Of a stretch of DNA of 64,000 nt, positions 1 through 10,599 are shown piece by piece; the first letter of the stretch is position 1, and every line of letters begins with the position of its first letter. Source of the DNA: Cystobasidiopsis lactophilus (Eukaryota > Basidiomycota > Agaricostilbomycetes > Agaricostilbales > Chionosphaeraceae); NCBI GenBank assembly GCA_001599975.1, contig BCIO01000003.1:3391659-3455658 (forward strand), written 5' to 3'. Under the pieces are notes generated by a model. The model was not told the origin of the DNA, searched no databases, and saw only the letters and a list, made by a program, of their open reading frames with translations. Position numbers and translations under genes: made by a program.

Positions 1-1
1 G

Positions 2-3000
2 ATACCCACTCGCCAAGGCCTCCGCCGTGCGCCCGATGCCTATTTCAGCATCGTAGACCTGCTACCAGATCTCGCCATCGTCACTCTTCCCAGCGGCTTG
101 CCTGTGAAAGGGCACGTGGAGCGGATCCTACAGCAAGCCGGCGTCAAACGCCATGTCGACCTTCAGGTCCTCTTCACCAGGCTTTTTGCGGCTGGCGAAT
201 GGTCGCACTCGGAAGTCATCAAGTATTTGGTGTCCGTCCAGAGTACGCTCAACGAGGACGAGATCACGCGGTTGTCACAGACCGCGTGGCTGCCTTCGAA
301 CGTCGCCTCGGACACGAAGCACAAGGCTTCTGATCTACTGGAGCCCTCTCCGCTCTTTGAGTCGCTTGGATTGCCATGTCTGGCTCCTACCAAAGGCTCT
401 CGCTGGTCGCCACACTCCTCCGAAGCAAAGTTCCTCTACTCCATTGGCTTACAGCGCTACCCGTCGACGGCGGCCATCATCAAGGCTGCGTCTAGCTCCA
501 ATGCAGACGCCGATTCTCGCAACGCCGCTCTGCAGTACTTTCTCACCAACTTTTCGGCTCGCTACACTGGGTGGTCTCTGAAAACTTTTGGGAATGTCGC
601 CTTCGTGCCGGCGTTGGATGGCCTGAAGGAGGTGCTGGCGGAACCCCTGAAGTGCTTCAGCAACCCATTGGCGGCCTTACTTGGGTTCCCTATAATCAGT
701 CCGACCTATCGCGTTGAAGCGCAAAAGTTCAAGATTCTGGCGGATCCGCCCGCAGCCACACTCCTGCACCTTTTGCGTACCTCCCCGCCCAAGAAGTCAG
801 AAGAAGCTTCGGCCGTTTTCAGCTACTTGTCCAGCATTGTGACGGTCTGTCATTCAGCCTTTACTTGCAGTCTCTCTTGGCTCACATGCATTCTCGATCA
901 GGCTTTCTCTTCCGGCGACTACGCTGAGCTTCGGAAAACGCCGTTCATTCCAGTTGCCCGCAAAGTGTCGTCCAGCTCGGTGGATGTTACCGTCCAAATG
1001 GTAGAGCCTTCGTCGTGTTACTTCAGCAACGAGTCCTCCAACAAGATCTTCGCCTCCATCTTTAACTACATTGACTTTGGCAATGCCAGCAAAGCCTTCC
1101 TCTCTGCGTGAGCTTCCCCTCTGAAGCTTAGCTCTTACGCGCTTTTGAAAGATGGTTCGAAGGTGTGGCGTGCGGGCTGAACCCAGCACCTCCGAAATTG
1201 CGGCGACGGTGCTGTCAGACCCTGCCCGAATTCTTGATCTTGCTGGAGGTTTCGAACCTTACATGTAAGCTCGACGATTCCCTTCCCGTTGATGTCAGTC
1301 GTTGAAGAGGCTGGACTGCTAAAGGGATATCCTTCGCCCTATTGCTGCCTCGTACAAGACGTTTTCCAAGGACCTGCTGACCGAAATGCGCACCAAGCCG
1401 TTTTTGCCGGCTCTGATTCGAATCAAGTCCAAGTCTAAGTCCAAAGAGGCCGAAGACGAAGAAGAAGGTGTCGAAAGCTTTGGGTTGCGCCAAGCGGCCA
1501 GCGTGGTCTTGGTCGATAGCGTCATCTTGCACCGGCTCTTTGGTCACCTCGTGTATGCCATCCCTCAGGAGGATATATTCGAAGTGTTTGCAGAAGCCCT
1601 GGGAAGCAAGCGCCTGTCCAAGCTCTGCCACGAAGAGATCAAGATGTCGGCAACTGTGCCTTCGAGTAACCAAGCGGACGAACTGAAAGCACTCATACTG
1701 GAGCGACTCGCTTTGTTCTTGCACGAAAGAGATGGCAGCCGCAAGGACATTGTGCGCTCCCCAGAGTGGCTGAAATCTCATCTCAAGGTGGTCGAAGTTC
1801 GCAAGCTGGAAAATGTGAGCAGAATCCAAACGCTGCTTGGTCGCATGAAGCACGAAGTGTGGAGTCTGACCGATCCTTTGTCTTCAGCACATTACTTTGG
1901 TTTTCGGCCAAGGTCACACCACCGTCGTCGTGCCAGCAACAGCCAGCGCTTCGATGCTCCGGAACGAGCTGGTGCTCCACTTGACATTTGCCGAACTCGA
2001 TTACTTCGAAGTCGCATCTGCTCTCTGCAAGCATGTTCTCTCCAAGCAGAGAGTTAACGACGCCCTGCTGCTCCTCACGCTGCTGACAACTCCTCTGAAG
2101 ACGCTGCAGCGCCGAGGCTTTGACACCAGCCGCATTCTCAACGCACGCAAAGCAGAGCAGGTTCGAATCGAACAAGAGAGGAGGGAGGATGAACTCAAGC
2201 AGCAGCAAGTGGCTGTCACTGCTGCGGCACAAGAAAAGCAGGTCCAAGAGTCGGTCAAAAAGATCCAAGAGGTGCTGCCAGACATTGATCCCGAATTCGT
2301 CCAATCACGTCTACAACAAGCGCCTTCTATGCCCCTGGACTCCTTTCTGCAAAATCTGCTCACGGCGGGGACCAATTACCCCAAGAAGCCGTCACCTTCA
2401 TCTTCGCCACCCCGACTGCCGCGGCCCGAAAAAGATGCACGGACCAATGCAGTGGCGCCTGTGTCAAGTCCTATTGCCCCAACTGGGTCGGCAGGAGGGT
2501 TGCTGAGCAAGTGGAAGAATCGCTTTGGCTATCACCCAGTGCCTTCGTCTTCTTCTTCATCGTCCGCCATCACACCTTCGCCGGCCACCCCGCCTCCAGT
2601 CTTACCTCCTCCTTACACCTCCATGCGCCCGGGCCAGGGCCAAATTGGGCAAGGAACAGACGCTACGCCAGTGGACGATATCAAGTCGAACGTGATCCGC
2701 GCCATACAGGCCTCCAAGCCTGACCAAGCCAACAATGTTTTGAGCCAAGGAGATGTTCGCCAGGTGAAGGAATCGGAGGCTACTTACTGCGACTCGACCG
2801 CGGTGGGTTGTCGTGTTTGAAGATCAGCCTTGACATATCTGAAGTTCATCTTCTCACAGGCGACCANCCNAGTCTACACCACTGATATTGACGGTCTACG
2901 CTTCTTCATTGCCAAAGATGTTCCAGATGCCGAAGCGGTTTTGACGTGGGTTCTTAAATCTCTGCTTTGCGCGCGGGGAGACTAAAGAGGTCAACAGACA

Positions 3001-3538
3001 ACACCTGGACTCTTTGAAGCGGTTCGCTTCTCAAATCATCGTAAGTTTTTTGGTGCTAGCCTGGCTAGCTAAAGGCATTGCTGATCGCGCTTGCTACAGA
3101 TTCCCTTGGGAGGTGTCTTCCGACTAGATCCTCGAGCCCTGCACCTTTTCTACGACCTCTCTGGCCCATTGATTGCTTTCAACCGGAATGGGTCGCTCTT
3201 CATCAATCTGAGATTCTTCTTGGCGTGGCATGATGACCAAGTCTCTCGCGGCGACCTGGAAGGGGCACTGATTTCCAACTTTTTCACGCTGGCCCATGAG
3301 ATTGCCCACAACCTGGGTTCGCGTCCTCAGCTTGCCTTTGTTTGAGACTGAACTAATCAGATTGAGTGAACAGTATCGGAGCACGGCAGTCAGCACGAAT
3401 TCTACTCGTCCAGCTTGGCCGAATTTCACTTCATGCGCTTGGTCAGGTGGGCGAAGGTTTTGCTCGGAGACTGGGACGACGCTGATTTGAGTCCACAGCT
3501 ACCTGGAATCCATCAAGCCCGCCGGAGCTTCGCCTTGA
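2..3538 (+). CDS. DUF3684 sacsin/Hsp90-ATPase-like protein, 3' portion
   Basis: This is the C-terminal part of a large fungal protein of the DUF3684 (Nov/sacsin-like, Hsp90-type ATPase) family. The gene is open at the left edge, so the ATPase domain lies outside the window. Exons fit as 2..844, 902..1107, 1163..1264, 1325..1814, 1888..2802, 2860..2949, 2990..3040, 3100..3316, 3374..3446 and 3499..3538, all in frame. The piece shows a helical repeat-like region, an acidic/basic coiled stretch (EQERREDELKQQQ), a CUE-like helix (DIDPEFVQSRL), a Ser/Pro-rich linker and the family's closing motif HEIAHNL...SEHGSQHEFY. The 57-nt segment 845..901 is a stop-free in-frame intron that a simple ORF call reads through; removing it restores family-like spacing. 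Two N bases (about 2867, 2870) fall in exon 2860..2949 and leave two residues undefined. Function is not established; a chaperone-like role is only inferred. The family call is fairly sure. Confidence 0.8.
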
Positions 3539-3779
3539 GGCCATTTCCACCTCTGAACGCTCGATAGAACTCTTGTAATCATTACTTGCACGACCTCATT
3601 GAATGTAGACTAGCCTCTGTCGGTCATCCTATCTTGTGCCACGACTGAGACGCCACCGCATGGGCACCGGCCGTCAACATCAAACCTGCCTCCCCCTAAG
3701 CTTAAGTTAGAGTCGGACGTCCATCTTGCACTTGACAGACTTTGCTACCAGTTCCGGTGCTTCCTCTCCCCTACAGAAG

Positions 3780-4565
3780 ATGTCTGAGAAGTGCGAAGAT
3801 TGCCTGCCCACGCAAACTGAAGCGGCAGCTGGTCCTAAGGTCGCCTCGGCCTCGACCTCTCAAGGCGCTCAACCCAAAGCGGCTCCAGAGGTCAACTTGC
3901 TCAATGCCGCGACATTCACAGTGCCCAGTGCACCGACAGAGGGTGCTCGAATTGTGATTGAGTTCTGTGATCGCTGTCGATGTGAGTTCAGCTCGACGAG
4001 GAAACTCGACAAACTCTGAATGACACGACTTCGGGACGCAGGGCTTCGTGAGCTTTTCACTAGTGCTGTGTCCAACGCCTTGACCAGGATAGTACGAGAG
4101 CAGACCGAGCTACGTGGACGCAAACAGAGCTGGTCTGTAGAGCCCCCAGTCCTGACAGCCAAGCGCATGAACTCAAGTTTCGCCATCGGGCTCGCAGTTC
4201 TTGACGTTTCCCAACACACCTGAGCAGAAAGGCTTGACTTCGATAACATTGATGCCGCGAAACGCACCAGAGACGGCCGGGAGATGGCGGGTCTGGCTAT
4301 GGCTCGAAGGCTCGGAGGACGGCCGACTGGTTTGGGATCGCAAGATCGAAGAGGTCTGGCACCCTCTCTTGCATTGTATTGGAATTGCACTGAGCAGAAG
4401 ACGATAGGGCTTCGGAGAGATGAAGGTACTCAAGCAAAGGTCCGCAATGCTTGCTTTGAGTTGTCTTGCCTTTGAGCTGATGTGATCCTCCGGTTGCCCA
4501 CTCAAAGGATACGAGATGTGCTACTTCCGGAGAAAAGCCTAGGACACTCAGATCGTTCATTGTAG
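3780..4565 (+). CDS. Rdx-family (SelT/SelW/SelH-type) thioredoxin-fold protein
   Basis: The small redox protein predicted here has 160 residues. Exons are 3780..3981, 4042..4047, 4104..4132, 4198..4353, 4408..4439 and 4508..4565, total 483 nt. After an Ala/Pro-rich N-terminus of about 55 residues come the family motifs in order: VIEFCDRCRW with a CxxC redox pair, LHRATWTQTEL, LTFPNTP, VWDRKIE, EMKVLKQRIRD and the closing PEKSLGHSD. In animal relatives the second position of the pair is often selenocysteine; here both codons are TGT, so this is a Cys-only version. The second exon is only 6 nt (GGCTTC), flanked by a CGCAG acceptor and a GTGAGC donor. It supplies the W-L-H that the family needs between CDRCR and RATW. 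The role is presumed thiol-disulfide chemistry; substrate unknown. Start chosen at MSEKCEDC, the only ATG in frame ahead of the conserved domain. Confidence 0.85.
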
Positions 4566-4695
4566 TCTTCGTCTCGCGTCACTGTTCGAATGTCTAGTGG
4601 AACGGAGTAACTTTGCATCTATATCATTAGGGAGCCATCTACACGGACAAGCTCGCGCAAAAATGCCATGTACAAGTCAATCGAGCGTACAAATG

Positions 4696-6151
4696 TCACC
4701 CTTGCTTGACCTCATACTGAGTGTAGTCTGGAAGCCGTGATTGCTCGCTGCTGCCTGCAAATCTGGAGGCAATTGGGCTGACCAAGGCCGAAAGCCAACC
4801 CCCAACCTTCTCCAAAAGCGTAGAAGTCGTCACGAGGCCGACCACTCGCAGGCCGAGCAGCACCAGCTCGACGCCAGGCCGAGATTGCCAAAACAGCCAC
4901 TTCGGCACCCACACTGCTGGCCATTGACCGTCCTTGACGATGGGCCTCATCAACTGTTCGTAGCTAGCAAACGCTTGCACGTGGTTGCCATTGTGCTTGG
5001 CAAGCTCGCCGGCCAGAAGGTAGGCGCCAACAAGCGAGAAGCTGGTCCCTTGGCCGCTGAACGCCGTGCCACAGTATCCTGCGTCTCCCACCATCGTGAA
5101 GCGGCCCCGGCTCCAGAGAGGCATCCGAACTTGAGCTGATCGTTCGAGGTAAAAGTCGGTCTCTGGATGACCGAGCTGGGCCAGCTGAAGCAACATTCAC
5201 GTCAGCTTCACGATACCTTTGAGAGAACTCGTGATAGTTCTTACAACGTCAAGACCTTGGAAGCTGAGACCCTTGAAGCGGTCTTGGATGAACGACTTTT
5301 GCACCTCCGCGCTCGACTTTTCGACGCCGGTGGACGGGGTCCGCAGGATGGCGAAGGCAAAGGTGCCGCCTTGGTTGTCCGGCCTTATGACCAAAGTGCG
5401 CTTGCCAGTGGCGAACATGACACGCGAGAACTTGGAGTCTGGGCGCAAGAGCGGGCATCGCCAGTAGGCCGTGTAGAAGCCGAGGTCGAGCCGCTTGATC
5501 TCATCCTTGGTAAAAACGAGGCGACGGGATGACGATCCGACACCTTCAGTTGAGACCACGAGATCGAACTTGCGAGACGAGCCGGAGGCGAATTGAACTG
5601 TGATGCCGTCTGCCTGCTCCTGCAAAGACTGGATGTGGTCGCCGTAGATGTACTCCGTCTGGTTTAGGGCTTTGTCCACGAGGATTTGAGCCAGGTCGCC
5701 GCGCAAGATTTCGAGTTCATTGGTGAACGAGAATTCCTCCTTGAGGTCGGAAGGGACGCCAAAGGTGACCCGCGGGCGATCTTGCTCGTCCACAATCACG
5801 GCGCCCACCTCCTTCGTTCCCTTGAGACGGACTGCATCGATACTGGAGCTCCCTCCGTCACTATCGAAAATCAATGTTGTGGAAGAGCAACTCACATGTC
5901 CATTTTCTTGCCCACCTCTCGGCCGAGGTCCTGCAGGTCGATGCCTTGGCCGCCTTTGCGTAAAGAAGGTGCGCGCTCAACAATAGTTGTGGAGTAGCCA
6001 TAGCGATTCAACCAGTAAGCCAGTGCCGGTCCAGCGATTGACGCTCCAGAAATCAAGATCGACAGCTTGCCTTCTTGATCGACTCGTTCAATCGTGAAAC
6101 TAAGACCTCATGTTGTGATCACACACCTTTAAGAGCAGGGGTGGAGGACAT
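4696..6151 (-). CDS. FAD-dependent monooxygenase (TetX/PHBH-like)
   Basis: Class A flavin monooxygenase of 437 residues, read right to left. Exons are 6127..6151, 5896..6073, 5217..5860 and 4696..5162. The N-terminus carries the dinucleotide-binding fold (LSILISGASIAGPALAYWL, a GxGxxG variant with GASIAG) followed by the acidic strand end TTIVERAP. The mid-region has FDLVVSTEGVGSSSRR, the usual DG motif region with Glu in place of Asp. The GD motif GRFTMVGDAGYC lies in the last exon and binds the FAD ribityl chain. The C-terminus ends in a hydrophobic helix pair, so membrane association is possible. The substrate cannot be read from sequence; such enzymes hydroxylate aromatic or polyketide compounds. 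No biosynthetic partner genes lie beside it. The intron at 5861..5895 is only 35 nt. Exon phases agree throughout and the family call is secure. Confidence 0.88.
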
Positions 6152-6703
6152 CTCGTGCAGCGATTTGAGGGAACAAGCAAAGCGCAGTGACAAAATTTGG
6201 AGCGCGAGCAACAGAGCGGATTGGGATCAAGACAGCAAATCGCGGCTCGATGCACACCGCTGCGCCGATTAAAGCAACACGTATAGCATGATAGAGTGCC
6301 GAACAGCAGCGCAAGTCCTGGCGTTCTAAATCGGGCGACACGCCTTGCCCTTTGCCGAGGTGATTCGTCGTCGCTGGCGGCTAAGCTTTGTGCGGCCGCT
6401 CATGTCTCGCTTTGTGGGCGCGTCAGTTCCCAGACATGTTAGAAGTGGCGCTAAGTTGGAGAAGGAAGCACGATCACGCTGCGCGCGAGCCTGACAATTT
6501 GCTGCCCACTCGGTGGCGAATGACCAGAGTCTCTGCATGGAACGCCCTTCCTTCCGCGTTCATTTGCTCAGATTGCGTTTGGATCTTGAACGACAAGGGC
6601 TCAGTACGGGTTCCAAAAGAGGAGGGCTCAGAGTGACAAAATCGGTCTAAGACGTATGAAACGGGAATGAGAAGAAAATGAAATGAAGGAAAGTTGGCAC
6701 TAG
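6152..6703. other. Intergenic region between FAD monooxygenase and A1
   Basis: About 550 nt upstream of the monooxygenase and downstream of A1. No open frame here has family features or convincing splice partners. It should hold the monooxygenase promoter and the A1 3' UTR, but I see no clear TATA box or repeat. Confidence 0.4.
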
Positions 6704-7947
6704 CTATGAGCTACCATCTTTAGAAGCGTCAAGGCCGTGTCCCAAGCGCAAGTCTCTGAATCTCGCATCCCGCGCGCGACGGGCCAAATTCCAGCCGGTC
6801 CGCAAGTAGTCGGCCACCCTTTCGCGATAGATGCCCTTCTCTGGAAGAGCCTTCTTTCGTTCAGAGACCGCCATTTGGAGACGGTCCTTGAGACCTTGAA
6901 TAGCTTCGGCTTTCTTCTGCGAGTCGCGAGAGATTTGCTGAACACGGTGCATGAGGAGAGTGTGCATGCGGGATTGGTCACTGTGTTTGTCGTCGCGGGG
7001 TTTGTTCAACTCAGCCGACTGTATAATCCAAATTTTCGCCAGACTGGTTTGGAGGCGGTCGTCAGAGATGAAACACCCGGAACTGCATTTACTGTCGGGG
7101 CTGCCATGGTGCTTGTTGTAGAGAGAAGCGTAGTTGAAAGAAACCGTCATGTGGTAGAGAATGGTGATGATCGCCATCCGCCGCTGAAATTTAGGGTAGC
7201 CAGCTGTGGGACAGGTCAGAACGAGTCAGCTTGCCGCCTCCCACAACAGGAGAAGAAGCGAACCCGGATCTGTTATGATCCAATGGTAAGATTTCACTTT
7301 GGGGAAGCGCTGATCGAAACACTGGCAAAAGGCGACGAGAACCTCATCAAGCTTTGCCAGCGTCGAGCTGGCCCACGCTTTGTCCATGGCTTTGGCATGA
7401 TTGAAAAGGACCGACAGCCCTTTCATCGTTTCTATGATTTTCGGGCCAATAGTAAGACGCGTTGTTTCGTCTACTATCTGGAGCAGAGCGGCCATGGGCA
7501 CTGCGAAGGGGTGCTCGGCGTCGAGATGGCCAACGCGTATCTGTGGGCGACCGTTTCGATCACAAGGAGTGCCAGCAGTCTCCCTATATATCTTGTCGTT
7601 GAGGTCCAAACTGTCGATACCGAAGGCTCGCGCACTCACCTGTCTACAACAAGCTTGATGTCGGAGCTCGCCCAATAAATGGCCATTGCACGCTGCAGGA
7701 CAGTGTCTGCCGCCCTTTCCCAGTTTGAGCGGATGAACGTCAGGCGCGAGATTTGGCGAGCCCGCTCGGCCACGAAAAAGGCGATGAGCTCTTTCCAGGC
7801 CAGTTTCTGGTCATCGTGCAGGCGCAACGCCCCGGCGATGGGGAGGTTCTCCTCCGCCTCAGCGGCAGGAGGCTCTTCTTGGATAAGGGGGGAAGCATCT
7901 ACGAAGGGCTCCAGGGGACTAGTTTGTTCGATAAATTGGCCTGGCAT
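6704..7947 (-). CDS. Unknown family A, copy 1 (A1)
   Basis: I do not recognise this protein. Three exons, 7640..7947, 7264..7610 and 6704..7203, give 384 residues. It belongs to a local tandem family with A2 and A3. Shared features in order: an acidic, proline-rich N-terminus; a helical block (KLAWKELIAFFVAERA); RSNWERAADTVLQRA; a middle block ending in CFDQRFPK and HWIITDP; and a last-exon core LAKIWIIQSAELNKP followed by a basic tail with KGIYRER. No signal peptide, membrane span or catalytic motif is visible, and the composition suggests a soluble helical protein. The first intron is 29 nt (7611..7639), far shorter than its counterparts in A2 (57 nt) and A3 (53 nt) at the same phase. Start chosen at MPGQFIEQ, matching the start positions of A2 and A3. 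Confidence 0.7.
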
Positions 7948-8382
7948 CTTTTGCAATGGCGGCGCAAGGAGATTCAACACGTCTGCAAATAAGACTGCCG
8001 AGGTCTGCAGTTGGCCAGATGTAGGATGGAGGAAGGAGAACAACCGTGAGAGGACCCGAGAGGTGCATTTTGGCAAGCTCGCCGGGGCAGCAAAAGGCCC
8101 CTCGAATGGCCAGCTGAGCCGACAAAGGGAACCGGGGCAGCCAAAACTTCCTACTCGACGACCAAGACCGAGCTCATAGTCCACAAGGCTAGCCATTCCG
8201 AGAGGGTATTCCAAGGCTTCGCCGGGTCTGGCAGCCGAGCAGCAGTGGCGACTCGCTGAATTAAAGCATTTGCTGCATGGCACGGGGCATCAGGGGGTCA
8301 CATAAGCCACTCAAAAGGGCGCTCAGTGTAGCAAGCAAGGCAACTGGCGAGCAAGCAGTCATAAGAAAGCCAGAAGTTTGCG

Positions 8383-8438
8383 CCAACTCGGCCAAAGCGG
8401 AGCAAGAAGCGAGAGCCGGGCTTGGAGCTGCTCGTCGA
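8383..8438. repeat. Upstream block shared with A2 (copy 1)
   Basis: This stretch, about 440-490 nt upstream of the A1 start, matches 11172..11222 upstream of A2. Common segments are AGCAAGAAGCG/ACCAAGAAGCG and GGCTTGGAGCTG followed by TCGTCGAT. A related GCTTGGAGCTGCTCGGCCAA lies upstream of A3 at about 14113..14132. It could be a promoter element, a transcribed leader or a remnant of a larger duplicated unit. Confidence 0.6.
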
Positions 8439-8755
8439 TGTGCTCATTCTTAGTTCAACCGCTGCCTTGTGACTGTTGGTCCTAGTAGCTCGACTGGCGA
8501 GGCGGCGGTCCTGCGCCGACCTTCATCTGCGTCCAACAATGCTTCCAGATCAAGACTTGGCCGCGATTCCGGGTGCAAGGCTTTGCGGCTCGCTGAGCGC
8601 CCACGAACACCGAGAACGGGTCAGGAACGACGTCAACTCAGCTTAAGGCGAGCGAGTGGATTCAAGGGCGTCGTCTCTAGATTGCAGCGGCTAGGCAAGA
8701 AGCTGGTCGGATGATGGGAGCCCTCAACTGCGGGCGACCCGGACTCTGGCTTCCA

Positions 8756-9164
8756 TCAGCGCTTCCCTGGCGATACTCTGCGTCTCACCAGTGTTCGTCT
8801 TGAGGGGTAGCTGGAGCCCATGCGTGCCGGATGAGCGGGCGAGCGGGAACGGCTGTATGGGTTGGAGCGCAGCTGTGGCAAAAGGGCAGGCGGCACCGGG
8901 AAGCGCAACGGTGCAGGGTCTGGAGCATCCAGTGGTGGTCCAAGTGCGTCTGTATCCTCGTCCTCCTTCCGCCTCATCGACTCGACTCCATTCGCCTTTT
9001 CGGCGTCCGCATCATGCTCAAGGCCCGAACTTGAATATCCAGTTCCGTTCAGGCGACCTGCCTGCCAACGACTTGGATGCTCCCTTCGACCCATCGCCCC
9101 TTGCCTGCAGCCAAAGGTCGACTTCTGGGCTTCGGTCGCGAAGTAGGCATTGTCCGACTGACCC
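8756..9164 (-). CDS. Possible small hypothetical protein between A1 and A2
   Basis: An uninterrupted reading frame runs leftward from MGQSDNAYFATEAQ at about 9164 to a stop at 8756, about 136 residues. It is rich in Arg, Ser and Pro towards the C-terminus (RSNPYSRSRSPAHPAR) and has no recognisable domain. The frame extends further upstream without a clear start, and opposite-strand frames are also open here, so it may be chance. It lies in the gap between A1 and A2. It could be a lineage-specific gene, a decayed one or noise; I give it low weight. Confidence 0.2.
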
Positions 9165-9365
9165 ATTCCTTGTCCTTCAGTCTTTGAGCGAGGGCTGTTG
9201 CTGTGCTCATAGCAAGAAAGTGGGAAATGTAATATGTACAATTCTACCAGATCGAAACTAAGATGAGGGCCGGAAGATGGCACTATGCTATAACGATTGA
9301 AAACAAGACCGATGTGAATGCCCATCAGAGTTCGAAACCGAGCCCGCAAGCTGTTGAGATGCGCT

Positions 9366-10599
9366 TCAAAGACCGCGAAGGACATTAGCTCCTCGCATGT
9401 TCCACTTGTGGCGAAGGGCGTCCCATTTCATCCACACGCGATCCTGGATCCGCTCACGGTAGACGCCCTTGTTGTCTGGAAGTTTCTTCAAGTCGCCAAC
9501 AGCAATTTCCAAACGCTGGTTCCGATGCTCTTCGAGAACGCGAGCTTTGTGGGCTTCGGCAAGAATAGGCCAGACCCGCTGCATAAAGAGGACGCACGTG
9601 CGGTTGTTAAGAACAACATACGCCTCCTCATTACTTTTAGGCCTGTTTCGTTTGGTTTTGATTCGGAAATCTTGAGGTTTGCCTGCTTGAGCCGATTGCA
9701 AGATCCAAAGTTTAGCCAGGCAGTCAAGAACAGGGTCGTCAAGGCGAGACGCAGAGCGAGAGCAGCAACCGGAGACTTTCGAGCAGCTTCGGTGGTGATC
9801 GGCGTAAGCATTCGCATGCTCGACGTAAGCTTCCATGAGATGGAGCTGGGCGATGACCAACATTTTAGCCTGGCCACTTTTAAAGGCCTCTGTTGGTGGC
9901 ACCCCAAACAAGAATATTGAGCCAGGACACGCAGGATGGGGTCAAAGAATGCTGACCGGGATCTCTTACGACCCAGTGCCGCCGGGTGGTGCTTGGTTTT
10001 GGAAACTCTTTGTCAAAACGTTCGCAGAATATTCCGCAGAGTTGGCGCGCTTGACTTTGGATTCCGTCTTTGGCAGTTAGGCGATCACGGGCAGAACGTC
10101 CGACGAAATATTCTTTCAGGTGCTCGTACATTTCTTGCAGCTCCTCTTGGAGGACGTCGGATTTCTCTCGAAGGCACTTGATAGGTGCTGTGAAAGGATG
10201 CGTTTGATCTTGATGGGAAATGGGCGTCGAGAAGAAACCAAGGTGGTCGTAGAGGTTGGGATTGAATTTGCTGGAGCCACGGTGTGAAGATCAATGCGAA
10301 TGGGCAGTCCGGGCGAGATCGTCTCACTTTTCAACCTCGGCCATAATGCCTTTATCCTCCCAGCGAGCGGAAGTTGCATGCTCCAAAGCAATGCCGACTG
10401 CCCTCCTCCAGTTGGGTCGGATGAATGCCCACTTGTGATCGCGCTTAGCTATATAGAACTTGACAAGCTCTGTCCAGGCAGCCTTTTGCTTTGGGGTCAA
10501 AGGACCTCTGTCCAGCGTCTCTATTGAAGAGGCGTCAACAGAGGACGCAAGAGAAGCGCTGTCGTCGCTTGCGGTTGGAGAAGGCTCAACCTTTGGCAT
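9366..10599 (-). CDS. Unknown family A, copy 2 (A2)
   Basis: Second member of the tandem family, 369 residues from exons 10328..10599, 9957..10270 and 9366..9889. Intron phases (2, then 1) equal those of A1. Matching blocks are KAAWTELVKFYIAKRDHK, RPNWRRAVGIALEHA, CERFDKEFPK with RRHWVVRDP, and the core LAKLWILQSAQAGKP, then KGVYRERIQDRVW near the end. The N-terminus is short, acidic and Ser-rich (MPKVEPSPTASDD). No targeting signal or enzyme motif is visible. Neighbours A1 and A3 lie on the same strand with gaps of about 1.4-1.5 kb. Function unknown. Protein similarity to A1 and A3 is modest, so the duplications are not recent or the genes change quickly. Confidence 0.7.

Noticed and set aside
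3780-4565. Selenoprotein with in-frame UGA in the Rdx gene
   Set aside because: Both redox positions are TGT cysteine codons, and no SECIS-like element was looked for or needed.
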